Assembly (NCBI GenBank): GCA_965249895.1
Contig: CBDFNC010000001.1
Span: forward strand, 1,364,001 to 1,428,000
Origin: CBDFNC01 sp965249895
Lineage (GTDB): Bacteria; Pseudomonadota; Gammaproteobacteria; Enterobacterales; CBDFNC01
Length of the DNA stretch: 64,000 nucleotides
Reading direction: 5' to 3'
Part shown: piece by piece, positions 8,212 to 16,745 of the stretch
How the letters are laid out: the number at the start of each line of letters is the position of its first letter
Numbering within the stretch: position 1 is the first letter of the stretch
Translations under genes and position numbers: made by a program
Notes under the pieces: model-generated
The model's input: only the letters and a program-made list of their open reading frames with translations
What the model was told of the DNA's origin: nothing
The model's database searches: none

Positions 8212-8587
8212 ATTGTATTCACTGTTTCTGGACAGGTAGTGAACCTTAGCATAAATAAGCGAGATCAAAGCTCTCTCTTCTGCCTTACCGCTTGGCGATA
8301 CCCCAATTGTATTCACTGTTTCTGGACAGGTAGTGAACCTCAGCATAAATAAGCGAAATCAAAGCTCTCTCTTCTGCCTTACCGCTTGGCGATACCCCAA
8401 TTGTATTCACTGTTTCTGGTCAGGTAGTGAACCTCAGCATAAATAAGCGAGATCAAAGCTCTCTCTTCTGCCTTACCGCTTGGCGATACCCCAATTGTAT
8501 TCACTGTTTCTGGACAGGTAGTGAACCTCAGCATAAATAAGCGAGATCAAAGCTCTCTCTTCTGCCTTACCGCTTGGCGATACCCCA
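8212..8587 (-). repeat. Four 94-bp tandem units carrying the 5' half of tRNA-Gln
   Basis: Four direct repeats of exactly 94 bp have their tRNA-like 5' ends (TGGGGTATCG) at 8587, 8493, 8399 and 8305. They are nearly identical (single-base differences around 8255, 8356 and 8420). Each keeps the acceptor 5' strand and D-arm of tRNA-Gln but lacks a matching 3' acceptor and CCA. Instead it has GGTTCACTACC followed by an alternative hairpin (TTCACT...AGTGAA around CTGT/ACAG). A further partial flank without tRNA sequence occurs at 8588-8620. They sit inside the tRNA operon, so they should be co-transcribed. Confidence 0.9.
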
Positions 8588-8672
8588 ATTGTATTCACTG
8601 TTTTGACAGGCATTGAACCCAGTACGATAAAGTAAATTATCGTTTGGCTTATTTCAAGCATTGTCGAAATAA

Positions 8673-8757
8673 TGGTGCGGAAGGAGAGACTTGAACTCTC
8701 ACACCTTGCGATACTAGAACCTAAATCTAGCGCGTCTACCAATTCCGCCACTTCCGC
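8673..8757 (-). tRNA. tRNA-Leu(TAG), second copy
   Basis: 85-nt tRNA with CCA at 8673-8675, identical to 7555-7639, anticodon TAG. Second gene of the tRNA operon, 24 nt after tRNA-Met at 8782. Confidence 0.97.
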
Positions 8758-8781
8758 ATTTTAATTCCCTCGAAGAGAGAA

Positions 8782-8858
8782 TGGTGGCTACACCGAGATT
8801 TGAACTTGGGACCCCATCATTATGAGTGATGTGCTCTAACCAGCTGAGCTATGTAGCC
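8782..8858 (-). tRNA. tRNA-Met(CAT), elongator, second copy
   Basis: 77-nt tRNA with CCA at 8782-8784, same sequence as 7659-7735. It is the first gene of the minus-strand tRNA operon, about 40 bp downstream of the predicted start site. Confidence 0.96.
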
Positions 8859-8897
8859 ATGATTCTTCGCTTAAGGTTTGAAGCCCTCTGCGTCGTT

Positions 8898-8935
8898 TCG
8901 GGGCGCATTATGCGTATACCGGGCTCTAGCGTCAA
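8898..8935 (-). promoter_or_regulatory. Promoter of the Met-Leu-Gln tRNA operon
   Basis: On the minus strand TTGACG (8930-8935), a 17-bp spacer and CATAAT (8907-8912) form a near-consensus sigma-70 promoter. It is followed by the G+C-rich discriminator GCGCCCCG, the hallmark of stringently controlled stable-RNA promoters. Transcription would start near 8900. Nothing else recognisable lies between here and the ychF terminator at 9111. Confidence 0.82.
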
Positions 8936-9110
8936 CTATTTTTTTGGAATTAATTAGGAAAGTGGATTGTTCGCTTAGAAATTAGTCTCTTTCACCCTAA
9001 AGGGGTTAATAAGTGGCCGTGAAAGGGGCTAGGCAAGTGAAATTAATTTTAAATCAGATAAGTTATGGGTGAGCAAAGGCCTTTAGTGGGTAATTATGCT
9101 GGAATAAGCG

Positions 9111-9136
9111 TTAAAAAGCCCGGCTAAACCGGGCTT
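9111..9136 (-). terminator. Rho-independent terminator of ychF
   Basis: Minus strand: perfect 8-bp stem AAGCCCGG / CCGGGCTT with a 5-nt loop, followed by a T run (9111-9117). It lies 10 bases after the ychF stop. Confidence 0.9.
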
Positions 9137-9145
9137 CTATTTGTC

Positions 9146-10237
9146 TTATACGTTAAATCTGAAGTGGATTACATCGCCATCTGAGCAGACATAGTCTTTA
9201 CCTTCCAAACGCCACTTACCCGCTTCTTTCGCGCCACTTTCGCCGTTGAACTCGACGAAGTTGTCATAACCGACAACTTCGGCGCGGATAAAGCCCTTTT
9301 CGAAGTCAGTATGAATTTTACCAGCGGCTTGTGGTGCCGTAGCTCCTACAGGTATGGTCCAGGCGCGTACTTCTTTAACACCTGCAGTAAAATAGGTATG
9401 TAGATGTAGCAATTGATAACCACTGTGGATCACGCGATTGAGACCTGGTTCGTCCTGACCTAATTCTGCCAGGAATTCCACTTTGTCTTCTTCGTCTAAT
9501 TCCGCGATTTCTGACTCTATTGCGGCGCATACGGGCACCACAACTGCATCTTCCTTTGTGGCGATTTCGCGGACAATATCCAGATAAGGGTTGTTCTCAA
9601 AGCCATCTTCACTGACGTTAGCAATGTACATAGTAGGCTTGAGGGTCAGCAAATCCATATAGTCGATGGCGGCCTTTTCTTCTTTAGACAGGTCCAGGCT
9701 GCGGATCATATGGCCTTCATCCAGGTGTACTTTCACCTTCTCAAGGACGGGGGCTTCAAACTTGGCATCTTTGTCGCCGCCTTTGGCTTTTTTAGCGACA
9801 CGAATGATAGCGCGATCAATACTTTCGAGATCGGCTAACGCCAATTCTGTATTGATCACTTCGATATCATCGGCCGGGCTGATGGAGCCTGCCACGTGGA
9901 CTATGTTCTCGTCTTCAAAGCAGCGCACGACATGGCCAATGGCGTCAGTTTCGCGGATATTGGCCAGAAATTTGTTACCCAGGCCTTCACCCTTGGATGC
10001 GCCGGCAACTAGACCTGCGATGTCCACAAATTCCATAGTGGTAGGTAAAACACGCTGTGGGTTAACGATTTCTGCCAGTTTGTCCATTCTTGGGTCGGGT
10101 ACAGGAACCACACCAGTGTTTGGCTCGATAGTACAGAACGGAAAGTTGGCCGCTTCTATGCCTGCTTTGGTCAGTGCATTAAACAATGTTGACTTACCAA
10201 CGTTTGGTAGGCCGACGATGCCACATTTAAATCCCAT
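9146..10237 (-). CDS. ychF: Ribosome-binding ATPase YchF (Obg family)
   Basis: 363-residue Obg-like P-loop protein that binds ribosomes and hydrolyses ATP; it is linked to translation and the oxidative stress response. The G1 motif GLPNVGKS is at residues 8-15 and the G3 DIAGLVAGA segment at about 70-78. A coiled-coil region lies around 130-200 and a C-terminal TGS-like domain at about 280-363. Length is exactly typical. It lies downstream of pth, as in E. coli, with a 42-bp gap and its own terminator. Confidence 0.97.
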   Translation of the reverse strand: MGFKCGIVGLPNVGKSTLFNALTKAGIEAANFPFCTIEPNTGVVPVPDPRMDKLAEIVNPQRVLPTTMEFVDIAGLVAGASKGEGLGNKFLANIRETDAIGHVVRCFEDENIVHVAGSISPADDIEVINTELALADLESIDRAIIRVAKKAKGGDKDAKFEAPVLEKVKVHLDEGHMIRSLDLSKEEKAAIDYMDLLTLKPTMYIANVSEDGFENNPYLDIVREIATKEDAVVVPVCAAIESEIAELDEEDKVEFLAELGQDEPGLNRVIHSGYQLLHLHTYFTAGVKEVRAWTIPVGATAPQAAGKIHTDFEKGFIRAEVVGYDNFVEFNGESGAKEAGKWRLEGKDYVCSDGDVIHFRFNV

Positions 10238-10279
10238 GATGATTACCCTTGTGCTGTTTTAGCGTTTTCTAAAACCAAA

Positions 10280-10870
10280 TTAAACTGCTTTAAAGCTGTG
10301 GAGTCGATTCATTGCCTTGGTCATACCATCTTTGGCAAGAATTGTTGTCGATCTCACCGCTTCATCTACGGCGCTGTCAATGAGTGACTGCTCTTGTTGC
10401 GGTGCTTTACCCAGGACGAACCCTGTGACTCTGTCTTTATGGCCGGGGTGGCCTATGCCGATCCGCAACCGATAGAAATTTTTGCTATTCCCCAGTTTGC
10501 TGATAACGTCTTTTAATCCATTGTGGCCACCGTGACCGCCGCCTTGCTTAAATTTGGCGATGCCAGGAGGCAAGTCCAGCTCATCGTGAGCAACCAGGAT
10601 CTCTTCCGGCGCGATGCGATAAAAGTTAGCCATGGCTATGACAGCTTTGCCGCTGAGATTCATAAAGGTGGTGGGGATTAACAGGCGTATATCTTGATCC
10701 TGCGTTTGCATGCGACCAGTAAGGCCAAAGAATTTGGCTTCGCTTTTTAACTGGGTATTAGTGGAACGTGCCAGTTCTTCTATATACCAGGCGCCGGCAT
10801 TATGCCTGGTTTTGCTGTATTCGGGGCCTGGATTAGCCAGGCCCACAAGCAACTTAATATTCGTATTCAC
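10280..10870 (-). CDS. pth: Peptidyl-tRNA hydrolase
   Basis: 196-residue enzyme that releases peptides from peptidyl-tRNA dropped by ribosomes. The catalytic regions are visible: GLANPGPEYSKTRHNAG with the active histidine near residue 23, the MNLSG segment, and HDELDLPPG with the catalytic aspartate near 96. The start is 3 bp after the rplY stop, so it is coupled with rplY; ychF follows. This rplY-pth-ychF arrangement is common in Alteromonadales. Confidence 0.96.
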   Translation of the reverse strand: MNTNIKLLVGLANPGPEYSKTRHNAGAWYIEELARSTNTQLKSEAKFFGLTGRMQTQDQDIRLLIPTTFMNLSGKAVIAMANFYRIAPEEILVAHDELDLPPGIAKFKQGGGHGGHNGLKDVISKLGNSKNFYRLRIGIGHPGHKDRVTGFVLGKAPQQEQSLIDSAVDEAVRSTTILAKDGMTKAMNRLHSFKAV

Positions 10871-10872
10871 GA

Positions 10873-11484
10873 TTATTCAGCAGCTTCCTCTTCGGCTTCT
10901 TCGCTGCTGCCTTTAGCTGCTGCAATAGTAACAACTGCCTGGTCGTGGTCTGCGCCTTTAACCAGCTGAACCAGCTCAACGCCTTCAGCAACCTTAAGGT
11001 CAGACAGGTGCAGAGTTTGACCCAGAGCAACTTCGCTTACATCAACTTCGATGAACTCAGGCAGGTCCTTAGCCAAACAGCTAACTTCTACTTCGTGAAC
11101 GGTTTTATTTAGAACGCCGCCAGCTTTAACCGACTCGGCAGCATCTTCGTTCAGGAAGTGTAGAGGAATAGTAGTTTGGATCTTGTGTGTTGCATCAACA
11201 CGCAGGAAGTCCATGTGCTGAATTTTTGGCTTGTATACGTGACGCTGAACGTCCTTCAGTAGGGCTTCAACTTTTTCACCAGCAACTTCCAGTGTTAGAA
11301 CGCTAGTGTAGAAGTTTTCAGCTTCCTGAGCTTTCAGGATCTGCTTGTGTTCAAAAGTCAGAGAAACTGGCTCTTTGTCGGCACCGTAAAGGATTGCTGG
11401 TACTTTATCAGCGTGACGTAGGCGGCGGCTCGCACCTTTCCCCAGGTCCGTACGTACTTCAGCGTTAAGAACAATAGTAGACAT
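10873..11484 (-). CDS. rplY: 50S ribosomal protein L25 (long form with CTC domain)
   Basis: 203-residue 5S rRNA-binding protein of the L25/TL5/CTC family. The N-terminal L25 domain (about 1-95) starts with the typical VLNAEVRTDLGKGASRRLR segment; a C-terminal beta domain (about 100-190) and a Glu/Ala-rich acidic tail (EEAEEEAAE) follow. E. coli L25 has only the first domain, so this is the longer form found in many other bacteria. It heads the rplY-pth-ychF group. Confidence 0.96.
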   Translation of the reverse strand: MSTIVLNAEVRTDLGKGASRRLRHADKVPAILYGADKEPVSLTFEHKQILKAQEAENFYTSVLTLEVAGEKVEALLKDVQRHVYKPKIQHMDFLRVDATHKIQTTIPLHFLNEDAAESVKAGGVLNKTVHEVEVSCLAKDLPEFIEVDVSEVALGQTLHLSDLKVAEGVELVQLVKGADHDQAVVTIAAAKGSSEEAEEEAAE

Positions 11485-11542
11485 TTAGATAACTCCAATA
11501 AATTTGATAAATAACCAGCTTTGCGACCAAGCTGGGGACCTT

Positions 11543-11579
11543 AAAAAAAAGGCGCGCCATAATAACCTATGGGCGCGCA
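11543..11579 (-). terminator. Rho-independent terminator of prs
   Basis: Minus strand: GC-rich stem (GCGCGC-CATA / TATG-GCGCGC with one bulged C) and 6-nt loop followed by eight Ts (11543-11550). It separates prs from rplY. Confidence 0.88.
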
Positions 11580-11618
11580 CTTCTCAATCAATTTTTAACC
11601 TGTCGAGCTGGTCAAAAA

Positions 11619-12566
11619 TTAATGGTGGAACATCGCAGAGATAGACTCTTCGTTGCTGACACGGCGGATGGCTTCAGCCAACATGCCGCTCAGGGTCAAT
11701 TGAGTCACTTTACTCACTTTTTTCATTTCTGAAGAAAGTGGGATAGAGTCCGTTACGACAACTTCATCGATCACTGACTCGGCGATGTTCTTAGCTGCGT
11801 TGCCGGAGAATACAGGGTGAGTTGCATAAGCGAATACACGCTTGGCGCCTCTTTCTTTTAATGCAGCAGCGGCCTGACAAAGGGTGCCGCCCGTATCTAT
11901 CATGTCGTCAACGATAATACAGTCACGACCGTCAACTTCTCCGATCAAGTGCATTACCTGGGCCACATTGGCTTTTGGGCGGCGCTTGTCGATGATAGCC
12001 AGGTCGGCATCGTTCAGTAACTTGGCGTGAGCGCGGGCACGCACTACACCACCAATGTCCGGTGAAACAACTACCGGATTTTCCAGTTTCTTGTTGAGCA
12101 TATCTTCAAGCAGTACCGGGCTACCGAATACGTTATCCACAGGCACATCGAAGAAACCCTGGATCTGCTCTGCGTGCAAGTCAACCGTCATTACCCGGTC
12201 AACACCCACGCTGGACAGGAAGTCAGCAACAACTTTAGCGGTAATTGGCACTCGGGAGGAGCGCACGCGGCGATCCTGGCGTGCATAGCCGAAGTAAGGT
12301 ACAACAGCTGTAATGCGGCCGGCAGAAGCGCGGCGCAGAGCATCAATCATCACGATCAATTCCATCAAATTGTCGTTAGTCGGCGCACAAGTAGATTGAA
12401 TAATAAAGATATCACCGCCACGTACATTTTCGTTGATTTGTACGCTTATTTCACCGTCGCTAAAGCGGCCAACTTCGGCACTTCCTAGCGTAGTGAAAAG
12501 TCGATCAGCGATTTTTTGGGCAAGTTCTGGTGTCGCATTACCAGCAAACAGCTTCATGTCAGGCAC
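11619..12566 (-). CDS. prs: Ribose-phosphate pyrophosphokinase (PRPP synthase)
   Basis: 315-residue cytosolic enzyme making PRPP from ribose-5-phosphate and ATP for nucleotide, histidine, tryptophan and NAD synthesis. The sequence is near-identical in style to the enterobacterial enzyme: start PDMKLFAGN, catalytic FGYARQDR, PRPP-binding DDMIDTGGTL (about 220-229) and C-terminal SNEESISAMF. The start is GTG at 12566, as in E. coli prs. ispE lies 106 bp upstream, the classical ispE-prs neighbourhood; the gap contains a small AACTACC/GGTAGTT hairpin (12604-12628) without a T run. Confidence 0.98.
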   Translation of the reverse strand: MPDMKLFAGNATPELAQKIADRLFTTLGSAEVGRFSDGEISVQINENVRGGDIFIIQSTCAPTNDNLMELIVMIDALRRASAGRITAVVPYFGYARQDRRVRSSRVPITAKVVADFLSSVGVDRVMTVDLHAEQIQGFFDVPVDNVFGSPVLLEDMLNKKLENPVVVSPDIGGVVRARAHAKLLNDADLAIIDKRRPKANVAQVMHLIGEVDGRDCIIVDDMIDTGGTLCQAAAALKERGAKRVFAYATHPVFSGNAAKNIAESVIDEVVVTDSIPLSSEMKKVSKVTQLTLSGMLAEAIRRVSNEESISAMFHH

Positions 12567-12672
12567 GGTTAGAAACCTCGGGGTTGCATCCTGTTTATGT
12601 GTGAACTACCACTACACAAGGTAGTTTGCCTTACAAGCTGGGAGATCCCAGACGTAAAACAGCAAAGGCAGA

Positions 12673-13527
12673 TTATTTTTTAGCGGATACCAGTACATCC
12701 ATTAATGGAGACTGGTTCCTGCCCCTGGCCACAAATCCATGGAGCCAGTGTGGGGCGTTATCCATAATACTTTGGGCGTCTTGTCGACTATTGCACGAGG
12801 CAAAGACACAAGCTCCTGTGCCGGTCAGTCTGGACGGCGCATATTCTAGCAACCAGGCGGCAATTTTGGCAACCTCGGGGTGGCGTTTTTTGACCAGAGG
12901 TTCACAATCATTTTTCCACTTGGAACTAAGTAAAGTATCAATAGGTTGCTTGGGTGTATCCCGGATCAAGTCAGGATCGGTAAAAATAGAGACGGTGGAA
13001 ACATGACAATCGGGTACGGCAACAAAGTACCAGAGTTGTTCAGGGCATGCCGGAGTGAGAATTTCTCCAACACCTTCAGCAACAGAAGCCTGACCATTGA
13101 TAAATATGGGGATATCCGCTCCCAGTTTGACTCCAATCTCTGCCAATTTGTCTGACGGGAGGTGTAAATTCCATAGCTGATTTAGTGCCACTAGCGTGGT
13201 GGCCGCGTCAGAAGAGCCACCACCTAAACCACCCCCCATGGGGAGGTTTTTTTCCAGATTTATGCTGGCGCCCAGCTCAGCTTCTCCATAAGCCCTTAGC
13301 GCTGCAGCAGCTTTATATATGAGATTATCTTCGGTACGGACACCCTCGATACCCGGGGTGATGTTAATTTTCCCTGAACGGTTGGGCTCAAAGGTGAGGT
13401 AATCACAAACATCGATAAACTGAAACAGGGTTTGCAACTCGTGGTAACCATTTGCGCGCTGCCCGGTAATATTTAGAAACAGGTTTAATTTCGCCGGAGC
13501 AGGCCAGCGGTTAGTATGTTTAGTCAT
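12673..13527 (-). CDS. ispE: 4-diphosphocytidyl-2-C-methyl-D-erythritol kinase
   Basis: GHMP kinase of the non-mevalonate isoprenoid pathway, phosphorylating CDP-ME at the 2-hydroxyl. The ATP-binding motif PMGGGLGGGSSDAATTL lies near residues 93-109 and PAPAKLNLFL at the start. The ATG at 13527 gives 284 residues, the usual length. It overlaps the lolB stop by 8 nt (ATGACTAA), indicating translational coupling. A longer in-frame start at 13584 would lie wholly inside lolB and was rejected. Confidence 0.96.
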   Translation of the reverse strand: MTKHTNRWPAPAKLNLFLNITGQRANGYHELQTLFQFIDVCDYLTFEPNRSGKINITPGIEGVRTEDNLIYKAAAALRAYGEAELGASINLEKNLPMGGGLGGGSSDAATTLVALNQLWNLHLPSDKLAEIGVKLGADIPIFINGQASVAEGVGEILTPACPEQLWYFVAVPDCHVSTVSIFTDPDLIRDTPKQPIDTLLSSKWKNDCEPLVKKRHPEVAKIAAWLLEYAPSRLTGTGACVFASCNSRQDAQSIMDNAPHWLHGFVARGRNQSPLMDVLVSAKK

Positions 13528-14122
13528 TAATTTGCCATTTATGAATTGCGAGTTTGATCCTGTTTTCCTGGCTGGTGATTTCAAGGGCTGCAGGCAGCTC
13601 CATACCTTGTTGTTGGTGATAACCTTGGTAGCTTAAATGCCACTGGCTACCGGCTGAATTTAGCGTCAGGCTGGTCAATCGATTATCGGGATCCAGGGTG
13701 TATTGCGCTTCTCCCGGCAGTCCTTTTATCCATTGGGGCAACTGAGCCAGGGGAATATGCCAGCCCGTCAGGCGGGTGATCAATTGTTCTGCATTGGTCC
13801 CGGTAAATTCCTCTCCCTTATCGTCTTTCAACCATACATGTCCATTTTCTTGGCGTAGCTCCAACATACTGATGCCCAAAGCGGTGGTAAATGTTAGGCT
13901 GAAGTCATCGCCTCTTTGTCGCCAAAACAGATTAATGAAATGGCGTCCTTGCGGTGTGAAAATGCCCAATTTTCCAGTGATTTGCCAGTTTTCGACTTGT
14001 GCCAAGCTGGTTTGCCTTTGCTGCCACGAGTGGCCCAAAGATTGACCACTATCTTTCAGCGGTGTGGCACATCCCGTGAGTAATAACAATATCATAAGTA
14101 AAAGTGAGGCTGATTGTTTCAC
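13520..14122 (-). CDS. lolB: Outer-membrane lipoprotein insertion factor LolB
   Basis: 200-residue outer-membrane lipoprotein that receives lipoproteins from LolA and inserts them into the outer membrane. It has a lipoprotein signal peptide with lipobox LLTGC (Cys about residue 18) and a beta-rich LolA-like fold region (WQITGKLGIFTPQG, LTFTTALGISMLEL). It is divergent from hemA across 169 bp and overlaps ispE, the conserved hemA/lolB-ispE-prs layout. Confidence 0.93.
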   Translation of the reverse strand: MKQSASLLLMILLLLTGCATPLKDSGQSLGHSWQQRQTSLAQVENWQITGKLGIFTPQGRHFINLFWRQRGDDFSLTFTTALGISMLELRQENGHVWLKDDKGEEFTGTNAEQLITRLTGWHIPLAQLPQWIKGLPGEAQYTLDPDNRLTSLTLNSAGSQWHLSYQGYHQQQGMELPAALEITSQENRIKLAIHKWQIND

Positions 14123-14291
14123 CGTAAATCCTTATCATTGAACTAGCGGCAGTATAGCCAGAAATTCAGAGCCAGGTATAGCGTCAATCACGCTGTAAAC
14201 TCGGTTTAACTCAATACCTGTTGCTTTTCCTTTAATTTGGTGCGGCTTTTACGTAAAATCGCTGCTTTGCGCCATAACTAAAGAATCCTGA

Positions 14292-15551
14292 ATGACTCTG
14301 CTCGCCTTAGGTATAAATCATAAGACCGCTTCAGTAGCATTGCGGGAAAAGGTCGCCTTTTCTCCTGAGAAAATCGTCGATGCACATAAACAAGTTTTGC
14401 GCAGTGGGTGTGTTGATGAAGCGGTTATTGTATCGACCTGTAACCGAACAGAAGTGTATTGCCAAATTAAAGATGGCTCTGAAGCGTCGCTGGTTCAGTG
14501 GTTCAGTGATTATCATCAGGTCTCTGCGGCGGAACTGACTCCTTGTCTGTACTTACATCAGGGGGAGGACGCTGTCAGTCACTTAATGCGCGTTTCTTGC
14601 GGTTTAGACTCATTAGTATTGGGAGAGCCGCAGATACTAGGGCAGATCAAGCAGGCATTTACCTATGCCAGGGAAGCGGGTAGCGCGTATCGTACTCTGG
14701 ACAGGTTGTTCCAAAATAGCTTTTCTGTGGCTAAGCATGTGCGAACCGTGACGGAGATAGGCGCCAGTGCTGTGTCTGTTGCATATGCCGCGGTGAAATT
14801 GTCCAAGCAGATTTTTACTGACCTGTCTGAAACTCAGGTTTTGCTGATTGGTGCCGGGGAAACGGTAGAGCTGGCCGCTAAACACCTGGCCGATCAGGGC
14901 GTAAAAAAAATGATAGTGGCAAACCGCACCCTCGAGCGGGCTGAAAAAGTGGCGGCAGAATATAATGCCTTCGCCATAACCTTGAGCGAGATCCCTGGTT
15001 ATTTACATATGGCCGATATGGTGATTAGCTCCACCGCCAGTCCTTTACCTATATTAGGTAAAGGTGCTGTTGAAACAGCGTTAAAGCAGCGCAAGCATCA
15101 ACCTATGTTGCTGGTGGATATCGCGGTTCCCCGTGATATTGAAGAAGAAGTCGGGGAATTAAACGACGTCTATTTATATACGGTTGACGACCTCGAGGGC
15201 ATTATCCAGCAAAATATGGCCGCCAGGCAAGAAGCGGCCATTGAAGCTGAAAAGATAGTGGAGAACCGCCGGGACCAGTTTATGGAGTGGCTGGAATCAC
15301 TCAAAGCGGTGGACAGTATTCGTCAATACCGTAATACCAGTGAGATCTTAAGGGATGAACTGGTTGAAAAAGCGCTGGTTTCGTTGCAGCAGGGAAATTC
15401 GGCTGAAAATGTGATTAAGGAGTTGGGCTTTAAATTAACCAATAAGCTGATACATACCCCCACTCAGGCGTTGAACTTAGCTGGCCGGCAGGGTCAGCAG
15501 GAAAAATTAGATACCATACGTTTTGCCCTAGGCTTAGAGCAAAAAAAGTAG
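14292..15551 (+). CDS. hemA: Glutamyl-tRNA reductase
   Basis: 419-residue first enzyme of C5 tetrapyrrole synthesis; it reduces Glu-tRNA to glutamate-1-semialdehyde with NADPH. The catalytic Cys50 lies in VSTCNRTEVYC, followed by the tRNA-recognition segment (SHLMRVSCGLDSLVLGEPQI region, about 98-117), an NADP-binding GAGETVELAAKHL and the C-terminal dimerisation helix ending FALGLEQKK. It heads hemA-prfA-prmC-sirB2-sirB1-kdsA. Two extra diverged copies of its 3' end follow the stop (15560-15632). Confidence 0.97.
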   Translation: MTLLALGINHKTASVALREKVAFSPEKIVDAHKQVLRSGCVDEAVIVSTCNRTEVYCQIKDGSEASLVQWFSDYHQVSAAELTPCLYLHQGEDAVSHLMRVSCGLDSLVLGEPQILGQIKQAFTYAREAGSAYRTLDRLFQNSFSVAKHVRTVTEIGASAVSVAYAAVKLSKQIFTDLSETQVLLIGAGETVELAAKHLADQGVKKMIVANRTLERAEKVAAEYNAFAITLSEIPGYLHMADMVISSTASPLPILGKGAVETALKQRKHQPMLLVDIAVPRDIEEEVGELNDVYLYTVDDLEGIIQQNMAARQEAAIEAEKIVENRRDQFMEWLESLKAVDSIRQYRNTSEILRDELVEKALVSLQQGNSAENVIKELGFKLTNKLIHTPTQALNLAGRQGQQEKLDTIRFALGLEQKK

Positions 15552-15559
15552 CATGGGGC

Positions 15560-15592
15560 AGGTTTTCCCTTGCTTTAGAGCTGGGTAATTAG
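15560..15592 (+). pseudogene. Degenerate copy A of the hemA 3' end
   Basis: Just after hemA, reading 15560-15592 in frame gives RFSLALELGN-stop, which aligns with the hemA terminus RFALGLEQKK-stop. It is non-coding in its present position (no start or RBS). It is short, so on its own the match would be weak; it gains weight from copy B directly after it. Confidence 0.55.
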
Positions 15593-15632
15593 AATACAGC
15601 AGTTTGCTCTGGGTTTGGAGCAAATTGCTTAA
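15591..15632 (+). pseudogene. Degenerate copy B of the hemA 3' end
   Basis: 15591-15632 reads RIQQFALGLEQIA-stop against the genuine hemA end DTIRFALGLEQKK-stop. In the shared seven residues FALGLEQ, four codons differ and all four differences are synonymous (GCC/GCT, CTA/CTG, GGC/GGT, TTA/TTG). That is not expected from neutral decay of a recent duplicate; it looks like the tail of a diverged hemA allele. prfA starts 21 bp later. Confidence 0.8.
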
Positions 15633-15653
15633 GTAGTAGGAACTGGAGTTTAA

Positions 15654-16745
15654 ATGAAACCATCCATTATCGCCAAGCTGGAAGGGCTTATCGAGCGGCA
15701 TGAAGAAGTTCAGGCGTTGATGAGCCAACCGGAAATCATCAGTGATCAAGACAAATTCAGAGCACTGAACAAAGAGTATTCGCAGTTAGAGGGGGTTGTT
15801 AACTGTTTTAAGCAATATCAGGAAGCAGTGCAGGATCAGGCAACCGCAGAAGAGATGTTAGCGGATGATGATCCTGATATGCGGGAAATGGCGGAAGAGG
15901 AGATTAAGACAGCTAAGGCATCGGTTGTTTCCCTGGAAGGCCAGCTGCAAGTACTATTGTTGCCCAGAGATCCCAACGATGACAGCAACTGTTACCTTGA
16001 GATACGCGCTGGTGCAGGTGGTGATGAAGCCGCAATTTTTGCCGGGGATCTTTACCGCATGTACAGCAAGTTCGCCGAGAAAAAGGGTTGGCGGATCAGT
16101 CTGATGAATGTCAACGACGGCGAGCATGGTGGCTTTAAAGAGGTCATTGCCAAACTGGAAGGAGACTCTGTTTACGGAGTAATGAAGTTTGAGTCAGGGG
16201 GGCACAGGGTTCAGCGGGTCCCGGAAACCGAGTCTCAAGGTCGTATTCACACCTCAGCCTGTACCGTAGCGGTATTGCCGGAAGTGCCTGAGTCAGAGGC
16301 CATCGAAATTAACTCGGCGGATTTAAAAGTCGACACTTTCCGTGCCTCGGGCGCCGGTGGCCAGCACGTAAACAAAACTGACTCGGCGATCCGTATTACC
16401 CATATTCCGTCAGGTGTGGTCATCGAGTGCCAGGACGAACGCTCTCAGCATAAAAACCGGGCGCGTGCTATGTCTATTTTGCAAGCCAGGTTACAGGCGG
16501 CGGAAGACGAAAAACGTCAAAATGAAGAGCAATCTTTGCGTCGTAGCCTGGTGGCGAGTGGCGACCGGTCCGAGCGGATCCGAACTTATAACTATCCGCA
16601 AGGGCGAGTGAGCGACCATCGGATTAACCTGACGTTATATCGTCTGAATGAGGTGATGGAAGGGGACTTAAACGCCCTGGTAGAGCCAATACTTCAGGAG
16701 TATCAAGCCGATCAACTGGCGGCCTTGTCTGATCCTGATGCCTAA
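15654..16745 (+). CDS. prfA: Peptide chain release factor 1
   Basis: 363-residue class I release factor reading UAA and UAG. The GGQ catalytic loop (GAGGQHVNKTDSA) is near residues 233-245, and the stop-codon recognition PxT tripeptide is PET in RVPETESQGR (about 185-194). It overlaps prmC, which methylates this GGQ glutamine, by 8 nt (ATGCCTAA). Length is typical. Upstream of its RBS lie the two hemA tail remnants. Confidence 0.98.
   Translation: MKPSIIAKLEGLIERHEEVQALMSQPEIISDQDKFRALNKEYSQLEGVVNCFKQYQEAVQDQATAEEMLADDDPDMREMAEEEIKTAKASVVSLEGQLQVLLLPRDPNDDSNCYLEIRAGAGGDEAAIFAGDLYRMYSKFAEKKGWRISLMNVNDGEHGGFKEVIAKLEGDSVYGVMKFESGGHRVQRVPETESQGRIHTSACTVAVLPEVPESEAIEINSADLKVDTFRASGAGGQHVNKTDSAIRITHIPSGVVIECQDERSQHKNRARAMSILQARLQAAEDEKRQNEEQSLRRSLVASGDRSERIRTYNYPQGRVSDHRINLTLYRLNEVMEGDLNALVEPILQEYQADQLAALSDPDA

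Noticed and set aside
8212..8587. 94-bp array as CRISPR
   Set aside because: Units are contiguous with no spacers and contain tRNA-Gln sequence.
8001..8587. Five additional functional tRNA-Gln genes
   Set aside because: The 3' acceptor strand, T-arm and CCA are absent, so a cloverleaf cannot close.
8473..8751. 92-residue minus-strand ORF across tRNA-Leu and repeat units
   Set aside because: It is a translation of tRNA and repeat sequence, not a protein gene.
8936..9110. Small gene or sRNA upstream of the tRNA operon promoter
   Set aside because: No ORF, terminator or recognisable structure could be supported in this stretch.
9666..10262. 198-residue plus-strand ORF opposite ychF
   Set aside because: Antisense shadow of ychF with no RBS or domain signature.
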